A stretch of DNA of 64,000 nucleotides from Erythrobacter sp. (GCA_019739335.1 CP073261.1:1184818-1248817); one strand, 5' to 3'. Shown: positions 52,452 through 62,733, numbered from the stretch's first letter. Program-made: numbers and translations. Notes: generated by a model from the letters alone, not told the origin.

Positions 52452-53248
52452 ACTTGCTCGATCTTGGCATTGCGGGGCTGGAGCCCTATCCGTGGATGCT
52501 GCTGTTCACGATGGTGCGGGTGGGGGCGGCGCTGCTTGCCGCGCCGCTGTTCGGCATTCGTGCGGTGCCGGTGCAGGTGCGGATCATCTTCTCCGCTGCG
52601 ATGGCGGTGTTCGTGCTCAACTGGATCCCTGTACGGGTGCCTGAGGACATGCTGGCGGTCGAGACTTTCGTGGCGCTGGTGGGCGAGGCGGTGATCGGCT
52701 TCGCGCTCGGCTTCGTGCTCCAACTGGCCTTCGCCATTCCCTCCATAGCCGGCGAGCAAATTGCCGGCGGCATGGGCATGGCAATTGCCACGGCGGTCGA
52801 TCCCGCCAGCGGCAGCCAGTCGGGCGCAGTCGGACAATTGCTGGGGATCATGCTGACGCTGATTTTCCTCGCCATTGGCGGGCACCTGCTGTGGCTGCGG
52901 CTGGTGCTGGAAAGCTACGTGCTGTTCCCGCCGGGAAGCGACTGGGATGTGGGCGCGCAGGGCTGGCTGGTAGCGAGCTTTGCCGCGCAGGCCTTCGCCA
53001 CTGCGCTGGCCATTGCCCTGCCAGTGACACTGGTGCTGCTGCTGGTGCAAATGGTGACCGGGGTGATCAGCCGCTCGGCCCCGTCGCTCAACCTGTTCGC
53101 ATTGGGCCTGCCTGCCGGGGTCTTGGCCGGACTGGTGGCGCTGATTGCCTCGACCCCGCTGCTGAACGAACAATTTCTCACGCTGGCGGGGAGCGCCATC
53201 GAACAGGTCGGCGCGGTGGCACGGCCTGACAGAGTGGCGCCGCGATGA
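52448..53248 (+). CDS. fliR: Flagellar export gate protein FliR
   Basis: The protein has 266 residues from GTG 52448, with about six helices. VRVGAALLAAPLFG near the N-terminus, EAVIGFALGFVLQLAFAIPS and NLFALGLPAGVLAGL fit the FliR family. FliR completes the export gate and contacts FlhB, encoded next with a 4-base overlap. Confidence 0.95.
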   Translation: MNLLDLGIAGLEPYPWMLLFTMVRVGAALLAAPLFGIRAVPVQVRIIFSAAMAVFVLNWIPVRVPEDMLAVETFVALVGEAVIGFALGFVLQLAFAIPSIAGEQIAGGMGMAIATAVDPASGSQSGAVGQLLGIMLTLIFLAIGGHLLWLRLVLESYVLFPPGSDWDVGAQGWLVASFAAQAFATALAIALPVTLVLLLVQMVTGVISRSAPSLNLFALGLPAGVLAGLVALIASTPLLNEQFLTLAGSAIEQVGAVARPDRVAPR

Positions 53249-54378
53249 GCGAACAGCCATCGGGCGAAAAGTCCTTTGCCCCGACCGAAAAGCGCAAGCA
53301 GGATGCCGCCAAGAAGGGCAATGTCCTGCGCTCGAAGGAAGTGGCGACGGCGATTTCGGTGCTGGTCGGTGCATTATGGCTTAAACTGGCGGGGCCAAGC
53401 CTGCTTGCGGCTATTGAAGGCAATGCCGCTGCATCGCTTGCGTTCGACCGCGAGACCATCGCCGATTTCCGTCCCGGCCAGATGCTGCGCGATGCCATGC
53501 TCGACGTGCTTCCACTGCTGCTGGGACTGGGGATGCTGGTGATTCTCACGACCATGGCGGCGCAATTGCTGCTGGGCGACGGGCGCTGGGTTTCCGGCAA
53601 TGCCCTGCCCAAGCCATCCAAGCTCAACCCGGTCACCGGGCTGAAGCGGATGTTCGGGATGCAGGGGCTGATCGAACTGGGCAAGAGCCTGGCAAAGCTG
53701 GGGCTGCTCGGTACAATTGCATGGTACTGGGGGAAAGCGAACCTGCTCACCGTTCTGTCGCTCGGACGTGGTGAACTGACCGGGCAGTTAAGCGCCGCTT
53801 GGCACGCCATTGCTACCCTGCTGCTGCTGCTCGCCGCCGGACTGGCAGTGATCGCGCTGATCGACTGGCCGATTGCCTGGTTCCGCCGCAATTCCCAGCT
53901 CAAGATGACCAGCCAAGAAATGCGCGACGAGCACAAGCAGGCCGAAGGATCGCCCGAAAAGAAAACGGCGATCCGCCAGCGCCAGCGCGACATGGCGCGC
54001 GGCGGAGTGGCGCGGGCGGTGAAGGAAGCGCAGTTCGTGCTGACCAACCCGACGCATTTTGCGGTGGCAATGGCTTACGATCCGGCGGTGGCCCCGGCCC
54101 CCTATGTGCTGGCAAAGGGGCGCGGCGAGAAGGCGCTGGCGATGCGCGAGCTGGCGGCGGAATATGCGGTGCCCCTGCTCGAATATCCGGCGCTGGCGCG
54201 TTCGATCTACTTCACCACCCGCGAAAACCAGGTTGTGCGCGCCGAGCTCTATGGCGCGATTGCCGGCGTGCTCGCCTTTGTGATGTCGCTAAAGCGCGGC
54301 GAAAGCCCACAGCGACCGCACATCAACGTGCCGGTAGAACTGCAATTCGATGCCGAGGGGAGGGTGAAAGGCGCTTAA
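53245..54378 (+). CDS. flhB: Flagellar export switch protein FlhB
   Basis: The protein has 377 residues. The N-terminus begins SFAPTEKRKQDAAKKGNVLR, which is typical. Four helices follow, then the cytoplasmic domain with the self-cleavage motif NPTH at N268 (VLTNPTHFAVAMAYDP). Cleavage switches export from hook to filament proteins. flhA is not in the window and must lie elsewhere. Confidence 0.97.
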   Translation: MSEQPSGEKSFAPTEKRKQDAAKKGNVLRSKEVATAISVLVGALWLKLAGPSLLAAIEGNAAASLAFDRETIADFRPGQMLRDAMLDVLPLLLGLGMLVILTTMAAQLLLGDGRWVSGNALPKPSKLNPVTGLKRMFGMQGLIELGKSLAKLGLLGTIAWYWGKANLLTVLSLGRGELTGQLSAAWHAIATLLLLLAAGLAVIALIDWPIAWFRRNSQLKMTSQEMRDEHKQAEGSPEKKTAIRQRQRDMARGGVARAVKEAQFVLTNPTHFAVAMAYDPAVAPAPYVLAKGRGEKALAMRELAAEYAVPLLEYPALARSIYFTTRENQVVRAELYGAIAGVLAFVMSLKRGESPQRPHINVPVELQFDAEGRVKGA

Positions 54379-54408
54379 AGGTCTCCCGGTTTCGCCGTTC
54401 TGGAGAGC

Positions 54409-55848
54409 ATGGAAACCAGCACAACCTCATCGATTGTCAGCAGGCTCGGCGGCGGCAGCGGGGTTGATATGGCGCAGCTCGCCAAAGATCTCGCCGAAGC
54501 CCGCTTCCTTCCGCAGATCGGCCAGCTTGAAGCGCGCAGCACGGCGCTGGAAGCCAAGATATCCGCCGCTTCCACCCTGCGCAGCCAGTTGACCCAGCTC
54601 GCAAGCGCGTTGGGTGACCGTATTCGTAACGGCGATCTCGCGCCTTCGGCAACCATCGCCAACGGTGGGGTGGCGCAGGTCTCGGTGCTTTCGGGCAGCA
54701 GCGCATCGGGCAGTTACACGCTGGAAGTGCAGAGCCTCGCCGCTTCGCAGACACTGGCGAGCAATGCGTACAGCGCAGCTACCGATTTGGCGGGTGAAGG
54801 CCAGTTGACGATCCGCTTCGGGACGATTGCCGGGGCTGCGTTTACTGAAGATGCCTCCAGTACCGCCGCCACCATCGACGTGCTCGGTACCGACACTCTC
54901 GCCGATGTTGCCGCAAAGATTCGCTCTTCGGGCGCGGGGCTCGATGCCTATGTCGCGCGGACCGCCAGCGGCGCGCAACTGGTGGTCAAGGGCGAGACGG
55001 GGGCTGCCAATGCCTTTGTGATGGAGGCGACAGGAGCATCCGTCTCGGGCGGGGCTCCGGCTGCGGGCGATCTCGATTATCTCGCCTGGAGCCCTGCAAG
55101 CGATAGCGGCCAGCGCAAGGCCGTGGCCGCCGATGCGCAATTGCTGTTCGACGGAGTTGCCCTGGCAAGTTCCAGCAACAAGGTGACCGGCCTGCCCGAA
55201 GGGCTGGTTCTCAATCTTACCGGCACCAATCAGGGTGCGCCAACCACGATCGGTTTTGCCGACAAGTCCGCGCAGATCAGTTCGATGATGGGCGACTTCG
55301 TCGGTGCGCTGAACGAAATTGCCACCTCGTTGGCTGAACTGGCCGCACCGCTGGGCGGAGATCTTGGCAACGATCCCGGGGCGCGGGCGCTGAAGCGCGC
55401 GCTTGCGTCGCTCACCACACAGGTCGTGATGCCGATCGCTGCGGACGGCGCTCCTTCTACGCTTGCGGACCTCGGCCTGGTACGAACCCGCGAGGGCAAC
55501 TTCCGGCTCGACAATGAACGGCTCTCGGCCACGCTGGGAAACAATCTCGCAGCGGCAAGCGCGATGTTCACCACCGGCCTTTTTGGCGTATTCGGCACGG
55601 TGGACAAGCTGGCGCGCGATCTCACGCTCACTACCAACCCCGGCTCGCTCGGCGGATCGCTGGCGCGGTATAACAGCCAACTCGAAACCGTCGATGAGAA
55701 GCTGGAGAAGATCGCCGACCAGCAAGCCGCGCTGCGCGAGCGGATGGTCAAGGACTTTGCTTCGGTGGATCGCAACGTTTCTGCTTCGCAATCGACCCTG
55801 AGCTTCATCCAGAACCAGATCGCGATCTGGAACAATTCGGACAATTGA
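54409..55848 (+). CDS. fliD: Flagellar filament cap protein FliD
   Basis: The protein has 479 residues. The N-terminal coiled coil includes VDMAQLAKDLAEARFLPQIG, and the C-terminal coiled coil includes NSQLETVDEKLEKIADQQAA and LSFIQNQIAIWNN, as in FliD. It caps the growing filament and folds flagellin there. The C-terminus is close to the usual export/assembly form. GGAGAG precedes the ATG. Confidence 0.95.
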   Translation: METSTTSSIVSRLGGGSGVDMAQLAKDLAEARFLPQIGQLEARSTALEAKISAASTLRSQLTQLASALGDRIRNGDLAPSATIANGGVAQVSVLSGSSASGSYTLEVQSLAASQTLASNAYSAATDLAGEGQLTIRFGTIAGAAFTEDASSTAATIDVLGTDTLADVAAKIRSSGAGLDAYVARTASGAQLVVKGETGAANAFVMEATGASVSGGAPAAGDLDYLAWSPASDSGQRKAVAADAQLLFDGVALASSSNKVTGLPEGLVLNLTGTNQGAPTTIGFADKSAQISSMMGDFVGALNEIATSLAELAAPLGGDLGNDPGARALKRALASLTTQVVMPIAADGAPSTLADLGLVRTREGNFRLDNERLSATLGNNLAAASAMFTTGLFGVFGTVDKLARDLTLTTNPGSLGGSLARYNSQLETVDEKLEKIADQQAALRERMVKDFASVDRNVSASQSTLSFIQNQIAIWNNSDN

Positions 55849-55849
55849 C

Positions 55850-56230
55850 ATGCTGCGCCTCGCCGACCCTGCCGAAGCCTATCGTCGCGTCGAACTGGAC
55901 GCCTGCGTCGCAGGATCGAGCAGCAGCGATCTTGTGCTGCTGTGTATCGATCATGTCCGGTGCGCACTGTCACAAGCGCTGTGGGCGGAGCGCCATGGTC
56001 GCCGCGATGGCGCAAACAAGTCCTTGGCGCGGGCGCGCAGTGGGCTTGTCGCGCTGCGTCTGGGAGTGGATAGCGCCAGCCCGCTCGCCGGCCAGTTGCT
56101 TACGCTCTACGGGGCGATGGAGACAAGCATTACTGCCAGCCAGTTCCGCTTCAATCGCCCGGCGATGGAGCGGGTGGTGGCCGATCTTGACGATATCTCC
56201 TCCGTCTACCGGATGAACCGCGCAGGCTAG
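55850..56230 (+). CDS. fliS: Flagellin chaperone FliS
   Basis: The protein has 126 residues and is all-helical. It begins at the end of fliD (1-bp gap). It matches the FliS fold and length (DLVLLCIDHVRCALSQALWA, ARARSGLVALRLGVD). FliS keeps flagellin unfolded for export. Its 3' end is 3 bp from the convergent DUF445 stop. Confidence 0.88.
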   Translation: MLRLADPAEAYRRVELDACVAGSSSSDLVLLCIDHVRCALSQALWAERHGRRDGANKSLARARSGLVALRLGVDSASPLAGQLLTLYGAMETSITASQFRFNRPAMERVVADLDDISSVYRMNRAG

Positions 56231-56233
56231 CGC

Positions 56234-57490
56234 CTAAAGAATTCCGGTCAGGAAATGCAGTGTCAGGCCCACCAGCCCGCCCACCAGCGTGCCATTGATG
56301 CGGATGAATTGCAGGTCGCGCCCCACAGCCCGTTCTATGCGCAGGGTGATGGTGGACGCGTCCCAGCCCTTCACGGTGTTGGACACCAGGCTTACGATCT
56401 GGTCGCCATAGCGATTCACCACACCGACCAAGGTGCGGCGGGCGAAGCGGTTGACCTGAACCTGCAAGGCCGGATCGGTGCGCAGCGTCTGTCCGAGTTC
56501 GGCAATACTGCTGCCCATCTGCCCCGCCATCGCCTTGTCCGGGTTGCGCAACATGTCGATCAGCGAGCGGCGCAACCGTTCCCAAACACCCATCCACCAA
56601 TCGCCCACGGCAGGATTGGCGAGCAGGTCGTTCTTCATCCGCTCCACCTTGGCGCGCATTTCGGGATCGTGCTGCAAGTCGCGCGCGAGGCTGGCCAGTC
56701 CTTCTTCCACCTTGCCGCGTACGGGGTGTTCGGGATCAACATGCATTTCGGCCAGCAGCTTGTAGAGCCCGTCGATCACCGTGTTCGCCAGCCGCTCGTC
56801 CAGCCCGGTCCAGCGGATCACCGCATTGGCACGCGCCTGCACCATCTTGCGGACCATGTCCTCGTTGTCCTCCAGCGCCAGCCCGGCCCAGCGGATGAAG
56901 CCATCGATCAGCGGTCGGTGGCGGTTGTCGGCAATCGCGCTTTCGAGCACCCGGCCGAGCAGTGGCGAGACGTCCAGCTTTTCCGCCTGCCGCGCCAGCC
57001 CGGCCTTCACTTGCAGGCCGAGACGGTCCGGATCGAGTGTCTCGAGCAGTTCGACCAGCATCTGCCCGGCGCCCGCGCGCAGCCGCCCTGCCTGACCCGC
57101 GCTGCCATCGACAAGGAAATCGCCCGCCGCCTGCGCCACGTTCATCTCGCGCATCCTCCGCGCAACCACCACCGGAGTGAGGAAGTTCGAGCGCAGGAAG
57201 CTCGCCATCGTGTCGGCGATCCGGTCCTTGTTGGCCGGAATGATTGCGGTGTGGGGTATCGGGATGCCGAGCGGATGACGGAACAGCGCCGTCACCGCGA
57301 ACCAGTCCGCCAGCCCTCCCACCATCGCCGCTTCGGCGAAGGCGTTGATATAGCCCCACGCGGGATGCGCGCCGAGCATCTGATGCGAGCCGAGGAACAG
57401 CGCGGCCATCGCCACCAGCATCAGCGTCGCAGCGATGCGCATCCGCCGCGCCTTGTCAGGCGGCAGCGGCGCGGCGGAACGCATGGTCAT
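56234..57490 (-). CDS. DUF445 family membrane protein
   Basis: The protein has 418 residues. GLADWFAVTALFRHPLGIPI and IIPANKDRIADTMASFLRSN are the DUF445 signature. Helices lie at both ends, with a long helical middle. The function is unknown and an envelope role is suspected. The start overlaps closely with the RND pump gene upstream (7-bp gap), so it may be the last gene of that operon. Convergent with fliS. Confidence 0.9.
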   Translation of the reverse strand: MTMRSAAPLPPDKARRMRIAATLMLVAMAALFLGSHQMLGAHPAWGYINAFAEAAMVGGLADWFAVTALFRHPLGIPIPHTAIIPANKDRIADTMASFLRSNFLTPVVVARRMREMNVAQAAGDFLVDGSAGQAGRLRAGAGQMLVELLETLDPDRLGLQVKAGLARQAEKLDVSPLLGRVLESAIADNRHRPLIDGFIRWAGLALEDNEDMVRKMVQARANAVIRWTGLDERLANTVIDGLYKLLAEMHVDPEHPVRGKVEEGLASLARDLQHDPEMRAKVERMKNDLLANPAVGDWWMGVWERLRRSLIDMLRNPDKAMAGQMGSSIAELGQTLRTDPALQVQVNRFARRTLVGVVNRYGDQIVSLVSNTVKGWDASTITLRIERAVGRDLQFIRINGTLVGGLVGLTLHFLTGIL

Positions 57491-57497
57491 GGTGAGC

Positions 57498-60400
57498 CTA
57501 TTCGGCAGGTTGCGGCTGCGCTGCGGCCGGTCCTTCGTCCCCCGGCTTGTAGGTCAGCAGGCTGTTGCGGAGCCAAGGCCCGAAGCGCTTTTCCATCCCG
57601 TCGGCCAGGCTGAAACCCGCCGGGACGATCAGCAGGGTGAGCAGGGTGGAAAGCATCAGCCCGCCGATCACTACCATACCCATGGGCTGGCGCCATGCGC
57701 CGTCGGCACTGAGCGCGAGAGCGGTAGGAATCATTCCCGCCGTCATCGCCACAGTGGTCATAACAATCGGCTGCGCACGCTTATGCCCGGCTTCGATGAT
57801 CGCTTCACGCTTCGGCTTGCCCGTTTCCAGTTCGTCCAGAGCGAAATCGATCAGGAGGATCGAGTTCTTGGAGACAATGCCAAACAACATCAGCATGCCG
57901 ATGAATACCGGCAAGGTCAGTTCCATCCCTGCCGCCATAATCAGGAGCAGCCCGCCCAGCGGGGCAAGGAACAGCGAACCCATGTTGACCAGGGGTGAGA
58001 CGAAGCGCCGGTAAAGCAGCACCAGCACGGCAAACACCAGCAGGATTCCGGTGAGCAGCGCGGGAACAAAGCTCTCCTGCAATTCTTCCTGCGCTTCGTC
58101 CGAACCGACAGCGGGACTGGAAACGCCGGTTGGGAGATCCCGCATTACCGGCAGGGCGTTGATCGCAGCGGTAATGTCTCCGCGCGCATAACCTGCGGCA
58201 ATGTCTGCCCCTACGAATACACGGCGGCTCTGGTTATAGCGCTCGATCGAGGTCGGACCCATACCGAAGCTGATATCCGCTACCCGTTCCAGCGGAACGG
58301 ACCCCCCCGACGCGGTGGGAACCGGTAGATTGCGGATGGAGGAAAGGTCGCTCCGCTCACTTTCGTCCATCCGCACGCGAATCGGCACCTGCCGGTCCGA
58401 CAGCGAGAAGCGTGCCGCGTTCTGATCGATATCGCCAAGCGTGGCGATGCGGATGGCTTGGCTCAGCGCACTGGTGGTTATGCCCAGACTGGCAGCCAGA
58501 TCCATGCGCGGCTCGATGATCAGCTCGGGCCTCTGGAGATCGATCTCCACCCGCGGCGCGACCGCACCGGGAACCCCGCGCATTTGCTCCGCCAGAGTTT
58601 CCGCGGTGGCGTTGAGCGCCTCCGGGTCGGATCCGGCCAGCATGATCGAGATGGCCCTGCCGGTGGCACTGGGGCCGCCGGGGCCGCTCTGGTCCTGGAA
58701 ATTGATCCGCGCATCGGGAAAGTCTTGCAGGATCGGCGTCATCTCGCGCTCGAACTGCAGGCTGTCGCGCTCGCGGTCAGGGCTCAGCACCAGTCGCACC
58801 AGCCCGCTGCCTTCGTTGACGATCCCCAGCGCCAGCGCCACTTCCTGTTCCTCGCGCAGCCGTGCCGCGATTGTGTCGATGACGACCTCGGTCTGCTCAA
58901 GAGTGGTGCCGGGCACCATCTCCACGCGTAACAGCGAGAAGTCGCTGTCTGTTTCAGGGAAGAACTGCTTGGGCAGCACGTACATGGTGAACACGGTCAT
59001 CGCCAATGCCCCCACGCCCACGCCCATCATCCACACGCGGTGATCGAGGAAGCGTGCGCGCAGGCGACCCATGCGATTGTCAAACCAGCGATGGAAATCG
59101 CCACCACCCAGATTGGTCAGCATGGTGAGCCCAAGGCGCATTCCACCGCCCGCCATCCACGATGCGATTCCCGCAGCGAACACGGCAGCGGACATTGCGA
59201 TCACCGCGATGACGAAGCCGATGATCTGAGCGACAATCTCGGGCAGGAAGGAAACCGTGCCGGCCCAATATCGCGCGTCCATGCTCTGGGCCAGCCACTC
59301 GATAGTGAACCAAAGGTAGATCACATAACCGAAGGCGACAATTCCCGCGCCAGTGATAAGGACGAACAGCGGTGTTGCGGCAAGGCCATACTGCCACTTG
59401 AAAGGCACCCTGCCAAGCTCGCTTACCCGGCGGCGCAGCGCGCTGTCGTCCAGCGACCAACGCAGCACCGCCATGTAGCGATCCATCATCCGGCCCTCGC
59501 CGTGCGAAGCCTGCCCCTTTGCTTCGAGGAAATAAGCAGCGATCATCGGCGTGATCATGCGCGCTACGGCGAGGCTCATCAGCACCGATACGACCACGGT
59601 GATACCGAAATTCTTGAAGAATATACCGGTGATGCCCGACATCAGCCCGACCGGGAGGAAGACCGCCACGATCGAGAAGGTGGTAGCCACCACTGCCAGT
59701 CCGATCTCGTCCGCCGCATCGATGCTGGCCTGATAAGCACTCTTGCCCATGCGCATGTGGCGCACGATATTCTCGATCTCGACAATGGCATCGTCCACCA
59801 GCACCCCTGCAACCAGCCCCAGCGCCAGCAACGACATGGTGTTCAGCGTGAAGCCGAACCAGGCTTCCAGGAACCAGAAGGTAGGAATCGCCGATAGCGG
59901 GATCGCCAATGAAGCGATGATCGTTGCGCGCCAATCGCGCAGGAACAGGAACACCACCACCACCGCCAGCAAGGCGCCTTCCACCATCGCCGCAAGCGAG
60001 CTTTCGTATTGCGCCTTCGTGTAGTCGACCTCGGTGAAGAGGCGGGTGAATTTCACCCCGGGATTTTCTTCCTCGATCTGCTGCAGCACTTCGACCACGC
60101 CATCGTAAACGGTGACGTCGGATTCGCCCCGCGCGCGGGTTATCGAAAAGGTGACGATCTGTTCGCCGTTCAACTTTGCCAGCGAGCGCAATTCGCCGAA
60201 TGAATCGCTTACCCGGGCAATGTCCGCCAGCTTGATCGACCGCCCGTTGAGCGACAACTGCGTTTGTGAGAGTTCATAGGCGGATTGTGCATTGCCCAGC
60301 ACGCGAACCGATTGCCTTGCCCCGGCAATCTCTGTCTGCCCTCCGGCGGCATTGATATTGAGCTGGCGAAGCGCCGCATTCACTTGCGATGCAGTAAGGC

Positions 60401-60998
60401 CGAGCGACTGCATCCGCGCCGGATCGAGAATAACCAGGATTTCCCGGTCCACCCCGCCGTTGCGATTGACTTCGGCGAGGCCTTCCACTGTCAGCAGGCG
60501 TTTCGTAATCGTGTCGTCGATGAACCAGCTCAACTGCTCGATCGTCATATCGTCGGCATCGGCGGCGAAGTAGACGATCGGGCGCGAACTGGTCTGCTGC
60601 TTGAATATCCGCGGCTCGAGAATGCCGTCGGGCAGTTCGCTGCGGATCTGGTCCACCGCGCTTTCGACCTCGTTGACGGCAGCATCGATATCGGTGCCCA
60701 GTTCGAATTCGATCACCGTCTGCGAATTGCCTTCGGATGCAGTCGAACGGATGTTCTCGATTCCTTCGAGCGTCTGGACCGCCGCTTCCACCCGCTGGGT
60801 GATCTGGTTTTCGACCTCCGTTGGCGCGGCCCCTGGCTGCGAGATACTGACGATGGCAATCGGGAACTCGATGTCCGGATTGTTCTGCACATCCATGCGC
60901 ATGAAGCTCATCACGCCCGCAAGCGTCAGCCCCAGGAAAGCAAGGATGGGGATGATCGGATTGCGGATCGACCAGGCAGAGATCTCGTTGAAGTTCAT
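57498..60998 (-). CDS. RND efflux pump with an extra membrane insert
   Basis: The protein has 1166 residues, over 100 longer than typical AcrB-like pumps. RND features include the periplasmic porter repeats (e.g. IEFPIAIVSISQPGAAPTEV) and proton-relay helix residues in VAGVLVDDAIVEIENIVRHM. Between helices 6 and 7 (about residues 500-655) lies an insert with two more hydrophobic helices (PLFVLITGAGIVAFGYVIYL and QIIGFVIAVIAMSAAVFAAG). It is co-directional with the adaptor upstream (13-bp gap). No outer-membrane channel gene is present. Confidence 0.93.
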   Translation of the reverse strand: MNFNEISAWSIRNPIIPILAFLGLTLAGVMSFMRMDVQNNPDIEFPIAIVSISQPGAAPTEVENQITQRVEAAVQTLEGIENIRSTASEGNSQTVIEFELGTDIDAAVNEVESAVDQIRSELPDGILEPRIFKQQTSSRPIVYFAADADDMTIEQLSWFIDDTITKRLLTVEGLAEVNRNGGVDREILVILDPARMQSLGLTASQVNAALRQLNINAAGGQTEIAGARQSVRVLGNAQSAYELSQTQLSLNGRSIKLADIARVSDSFGELRSLAKLNGEQIVTFSITRARGESDVTVYDGVVEVLQQIEEENPGVKFTRLFTEVDYTKAQYESSLAAMVEGALLAVVVVFLFLRDWRATIIASLAIPLSAIPTFWFLEAWFGFTLNTMSLLALGLVAGVLVDDAIVEIENIVRHMRMGKSAYQASIDAADEIGLAVVATTFSIVAVFLPVGLMSGITGIFFKNFGITVVVSVLMSLAVARMITPMIAAYFLEAKGQASHGEGRMMDRYMAVLRWSLDDSALRRRVSELGRVPFKWQYGLAATPLFVLITGAGIVAFGYVIYLWFTIEWLAQSMDARYWAGTVSFLPEIVAQIIGFVIAVIAMSAAVFAAGIASWMAGGGMRLGLTMLTNLGGGDFHRWFDNRMGRLRARFLDHRVWMMGVGVGALAMTVFTMYVLPKQFFPETDSDFSLLRVEMVPGTTLEQTEVVIDTIAARLREEQEVALALGIVNEGSGLVRLVLSPDRERDSLQFEREMTPILQDFPDARINFQDQSGPGGPSATGRAISIMLAGSDPEALNATAETLAEQMRGVPGAVAPRVEIDLQRPELIIEPRMDLAASLGITTSALSQAIRIATLGDIDQNAARFSLSDRQVPIRVRMDESERSDLSSIRNLPVPTASGGSVPLERVADISFGMGPTSIERYNQSRRVFVGADIAAGYARGDITAAINALPVMRDLPTGVSSPAVGSDEAQEELQESFVPALLTGILLVFAVLVLLYRRFVSPLVNMGSLFLAPLGGLLLIMAAGMELTLPVFIGMLMLFGIVSKNSILLIDFALDELETGKPKREAIIEAGHKRAQPIVMTTVAMTAGMIPTALALSADGAWRQPMGMVVIGGLMLSTLLTLLIVPAGFSLADGMEKRFGPWLRNSLLTYKPGDEGPAAAQPQPAE

Positions 60999-61011
60999 CG
61001 TAAGGGTCTGT

Positions 61012-62217
61012 CTATTCCTCGACCATCGGCCGGACCGTGTCGCCCTCGGTCAGGAATCCGCCAGCGCGCAGCACCACTCGCTCCGAACCGGTCAGGCCTT
61101 CGGCAATGGCAATGCCATCTTCGCGAATCATGCCGATTTCAACATTGCGCCGCACAACCTTGTCTTCTGCATCCACGATGTAGACATAGCTGCCCTGGTC
61201 GTCGGACAGGATCGCACTTTCGGGCAGGATTGGCGAAACGACAGTGCCGCTGGCGATTTGCGCACTAGCAAAGCCACCGGGGCGCAGCGCGGGATCATAC
61301 GGAAGGGCTACGCGCGCCGTGCCTTGGCGGTTGGTCGTGTCGATCACCGGAGAAATCTGCCACACTTGGCCGGTAAAGTTCTGTGTGCTGCCTGCCGGGG
61401 TGACGGTTACGGTGGCACCCACGGGGATGGTCGCCAGTTCGGTCTCTCCTACGCGGGCAAGCAGTTCCATCTCGCCGCCGCGCGCGATCGAGAACAGCGT
61501 ACCCGAACCCGGACTGACAACCTGACCCGGCTCCACATTGCGTTCGAGCAGCAGGCCCGCCGCGGGAGCAACAATATTGAGCTGGGCATTGCGCGCCTGC
61601 CGTTCGCCGAGCTGGGCGCGAGCCACGCGCACCCGGGCCACGGCGGCATCGCGCGTCGCGGTCAGCCGGTCGATATCGGCCTGGCTGATGAAGCCGCGCT
61701 CCACCAGTTGCAGCGCACGATCCAGATTGGCCTGCGCCAGATCGGCATCGGCCTGTGCCACTTCAATCTGCGCCGCCTGTGCGCTAGCCTGCTGATTCTG
61801 CACCGAGCGGTCGATCACTGCCAGCACTTGCCCGGCGCGGACCCAGTCGCCGGCCTCGACTGAAACCGAGACTACACGGCCGCCCTCACCCACCACGCCA
61901 ACAGGCATTTCCCGCCGCGCAGCGAGCGTGCCGGTAGCGTTGATCGTGCCTTCAAGCGTTCCTGCTCCGGGAGCCGCGACGGTCACTGCCTGGAGTGTTC
62001 CTTCGCTGTCAGTGGCCATGAACGGCACTTCTTCCTCGCCACCGGAAAGCATGAAGGCGGCGATAATCGCACCCACCACAAGAATGGCGATCACCACCCA
62101 CAGGCGACGCCCGCCCTTGCCGCTCCTGGCATCGTCCGGGACATGTCCATCGATGCCGTCTTCGATCACCAGCGGATCGGACATATCGCTGGGGGTCAGT
62201 CTGGTTTCATAATTCAT
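61012..62217 (-). CDS. RND efflux periplasmic adaptor (membrane fusion protein)
   Basis: The protein has 401 residues from ATG 62217 (ATG 62184 is an alternative). A single N-terminal helix (WVVIAILVVGAIIAAFMLSG) is followed by the biotinyl-lipoyl and coiled-coil hairpin (VSVEAGDWVRAGQVLAVID, QADADLAQANLDRALQLVER), then the beta-barrel domain. It links the pump to an outer-membrane channel. Substrate range is unknown. Confidence 0.93.
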   Translation of the reverse strand: MNYETRLTPSDMSDPLVIEDGIDGHVPDDARSGKGGRRLWVVIAILVVGAIIAAFMLSGGEEEVPFMATDSEGTLQAVTVAAPGAGTLEGTINATGTLAARREMPVGVVGEGGRVVSVSVEAGDWVRAGQVLAVIDRSVQNQQASAQAAQIEVAQADADLAQANLDRALQLVERGFISQADIDRLTATRDAAVARVRVARAQLGERQARNAQLNIVAPAAGLLLERNVEPGQVVSPGSGTLFSIARGGEMELLARVGETELATIPVGATVTVTPAGSTQNFTGQVWQISPVIDTTNRQGTARVALPYDPALRPGGFASAQIASGTVVSPILPESAILSDDQGSYVYIVDAEDKVVRRNVEIGMIREDGIAIAEGLTGSERVVLRAGGFLTEGDTVRPMVEE

Positions 62218-62400
62218 CGGCGCATATGCCTTATCGTAGCCCTTACGGGATCGCCGCGCGAGAATGTAGCACAACTGTGCTGCGCGCGCGACCGGGTCCT
62301 ATGGCGGTTGCCCGCTCATAGCTGCATCCATGCCAATGGTGCAATGCAACGTTCTGCGAAGCTGCGATCCGGTCCGACGAATTCCGTTTCAACACATGCA

Positions 62401-62434
62401 AAAGGGGCGGAAAGCCGTGACTTTCCGCCCCTTT
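62401..62434 (-). terminator. Intrinsic terminator after the GlsB/YeaQ gene
   Basis: AAAGGGGCGGAAAG and CTTTCCGCCCCTTT form a 14-bp perfect stem with a 6-base loop. It is nearly symmetric and could work from both strands, and the minus strand has TTTT at its end. Confidence 0.93.
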
Positions 62435-62466
62435 GACGATTTTGTATCAAATTGTCCGTATGCGGA

Positions 62467-62733
62467 TTAGCGCACCCGGCCTCGCTGGACGAGATTGACG
62501 ATCGCCAGCAGAATAATCGCGCCCAGAATGGCGATCACGAAAGAACCGAGATCGAACGTCTGGATGCTGCCGCCGAATCCGAGCAGTGGGGCAAGCAATG
62601 CATTGCCGATCAACGCTCCAATAATCCCGACGACGATGTTCCAGAAAATACCCATCGATCCGTTGCGGTTCATCACCATGCTGGCGATCCAGCCTGCGAC
62701 ACCGCCGACGATAATTGCGATGATCCAACCCAT
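62467..62733 (-). CDS. GlsB/YeaQ/YmgE-family stress response membrane protein
   Basis: The protein has 88 residues with three helices: IIAIIVGGVAGWIASMVM, GIFWNIVVGIIGALIGNALL and FVIAILGAIILLAIVNLV. The glycine-rich pattern is the family hallmark. Members are induced by acid, osmotic or general stress. A consensus EcfG promoter lies 49 bp upstream, so it probably belongs to the general stress regulon. Confidence 0.93.
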   Translation of the reverse strand: MGWIIAIIVGGVAGWIASMVMNRNGSMGIFWNIVVGIIGALIGNALLAPLLGFGGSIQTFDLGSFVIAILGAIILLAIVNLVQRGRVR

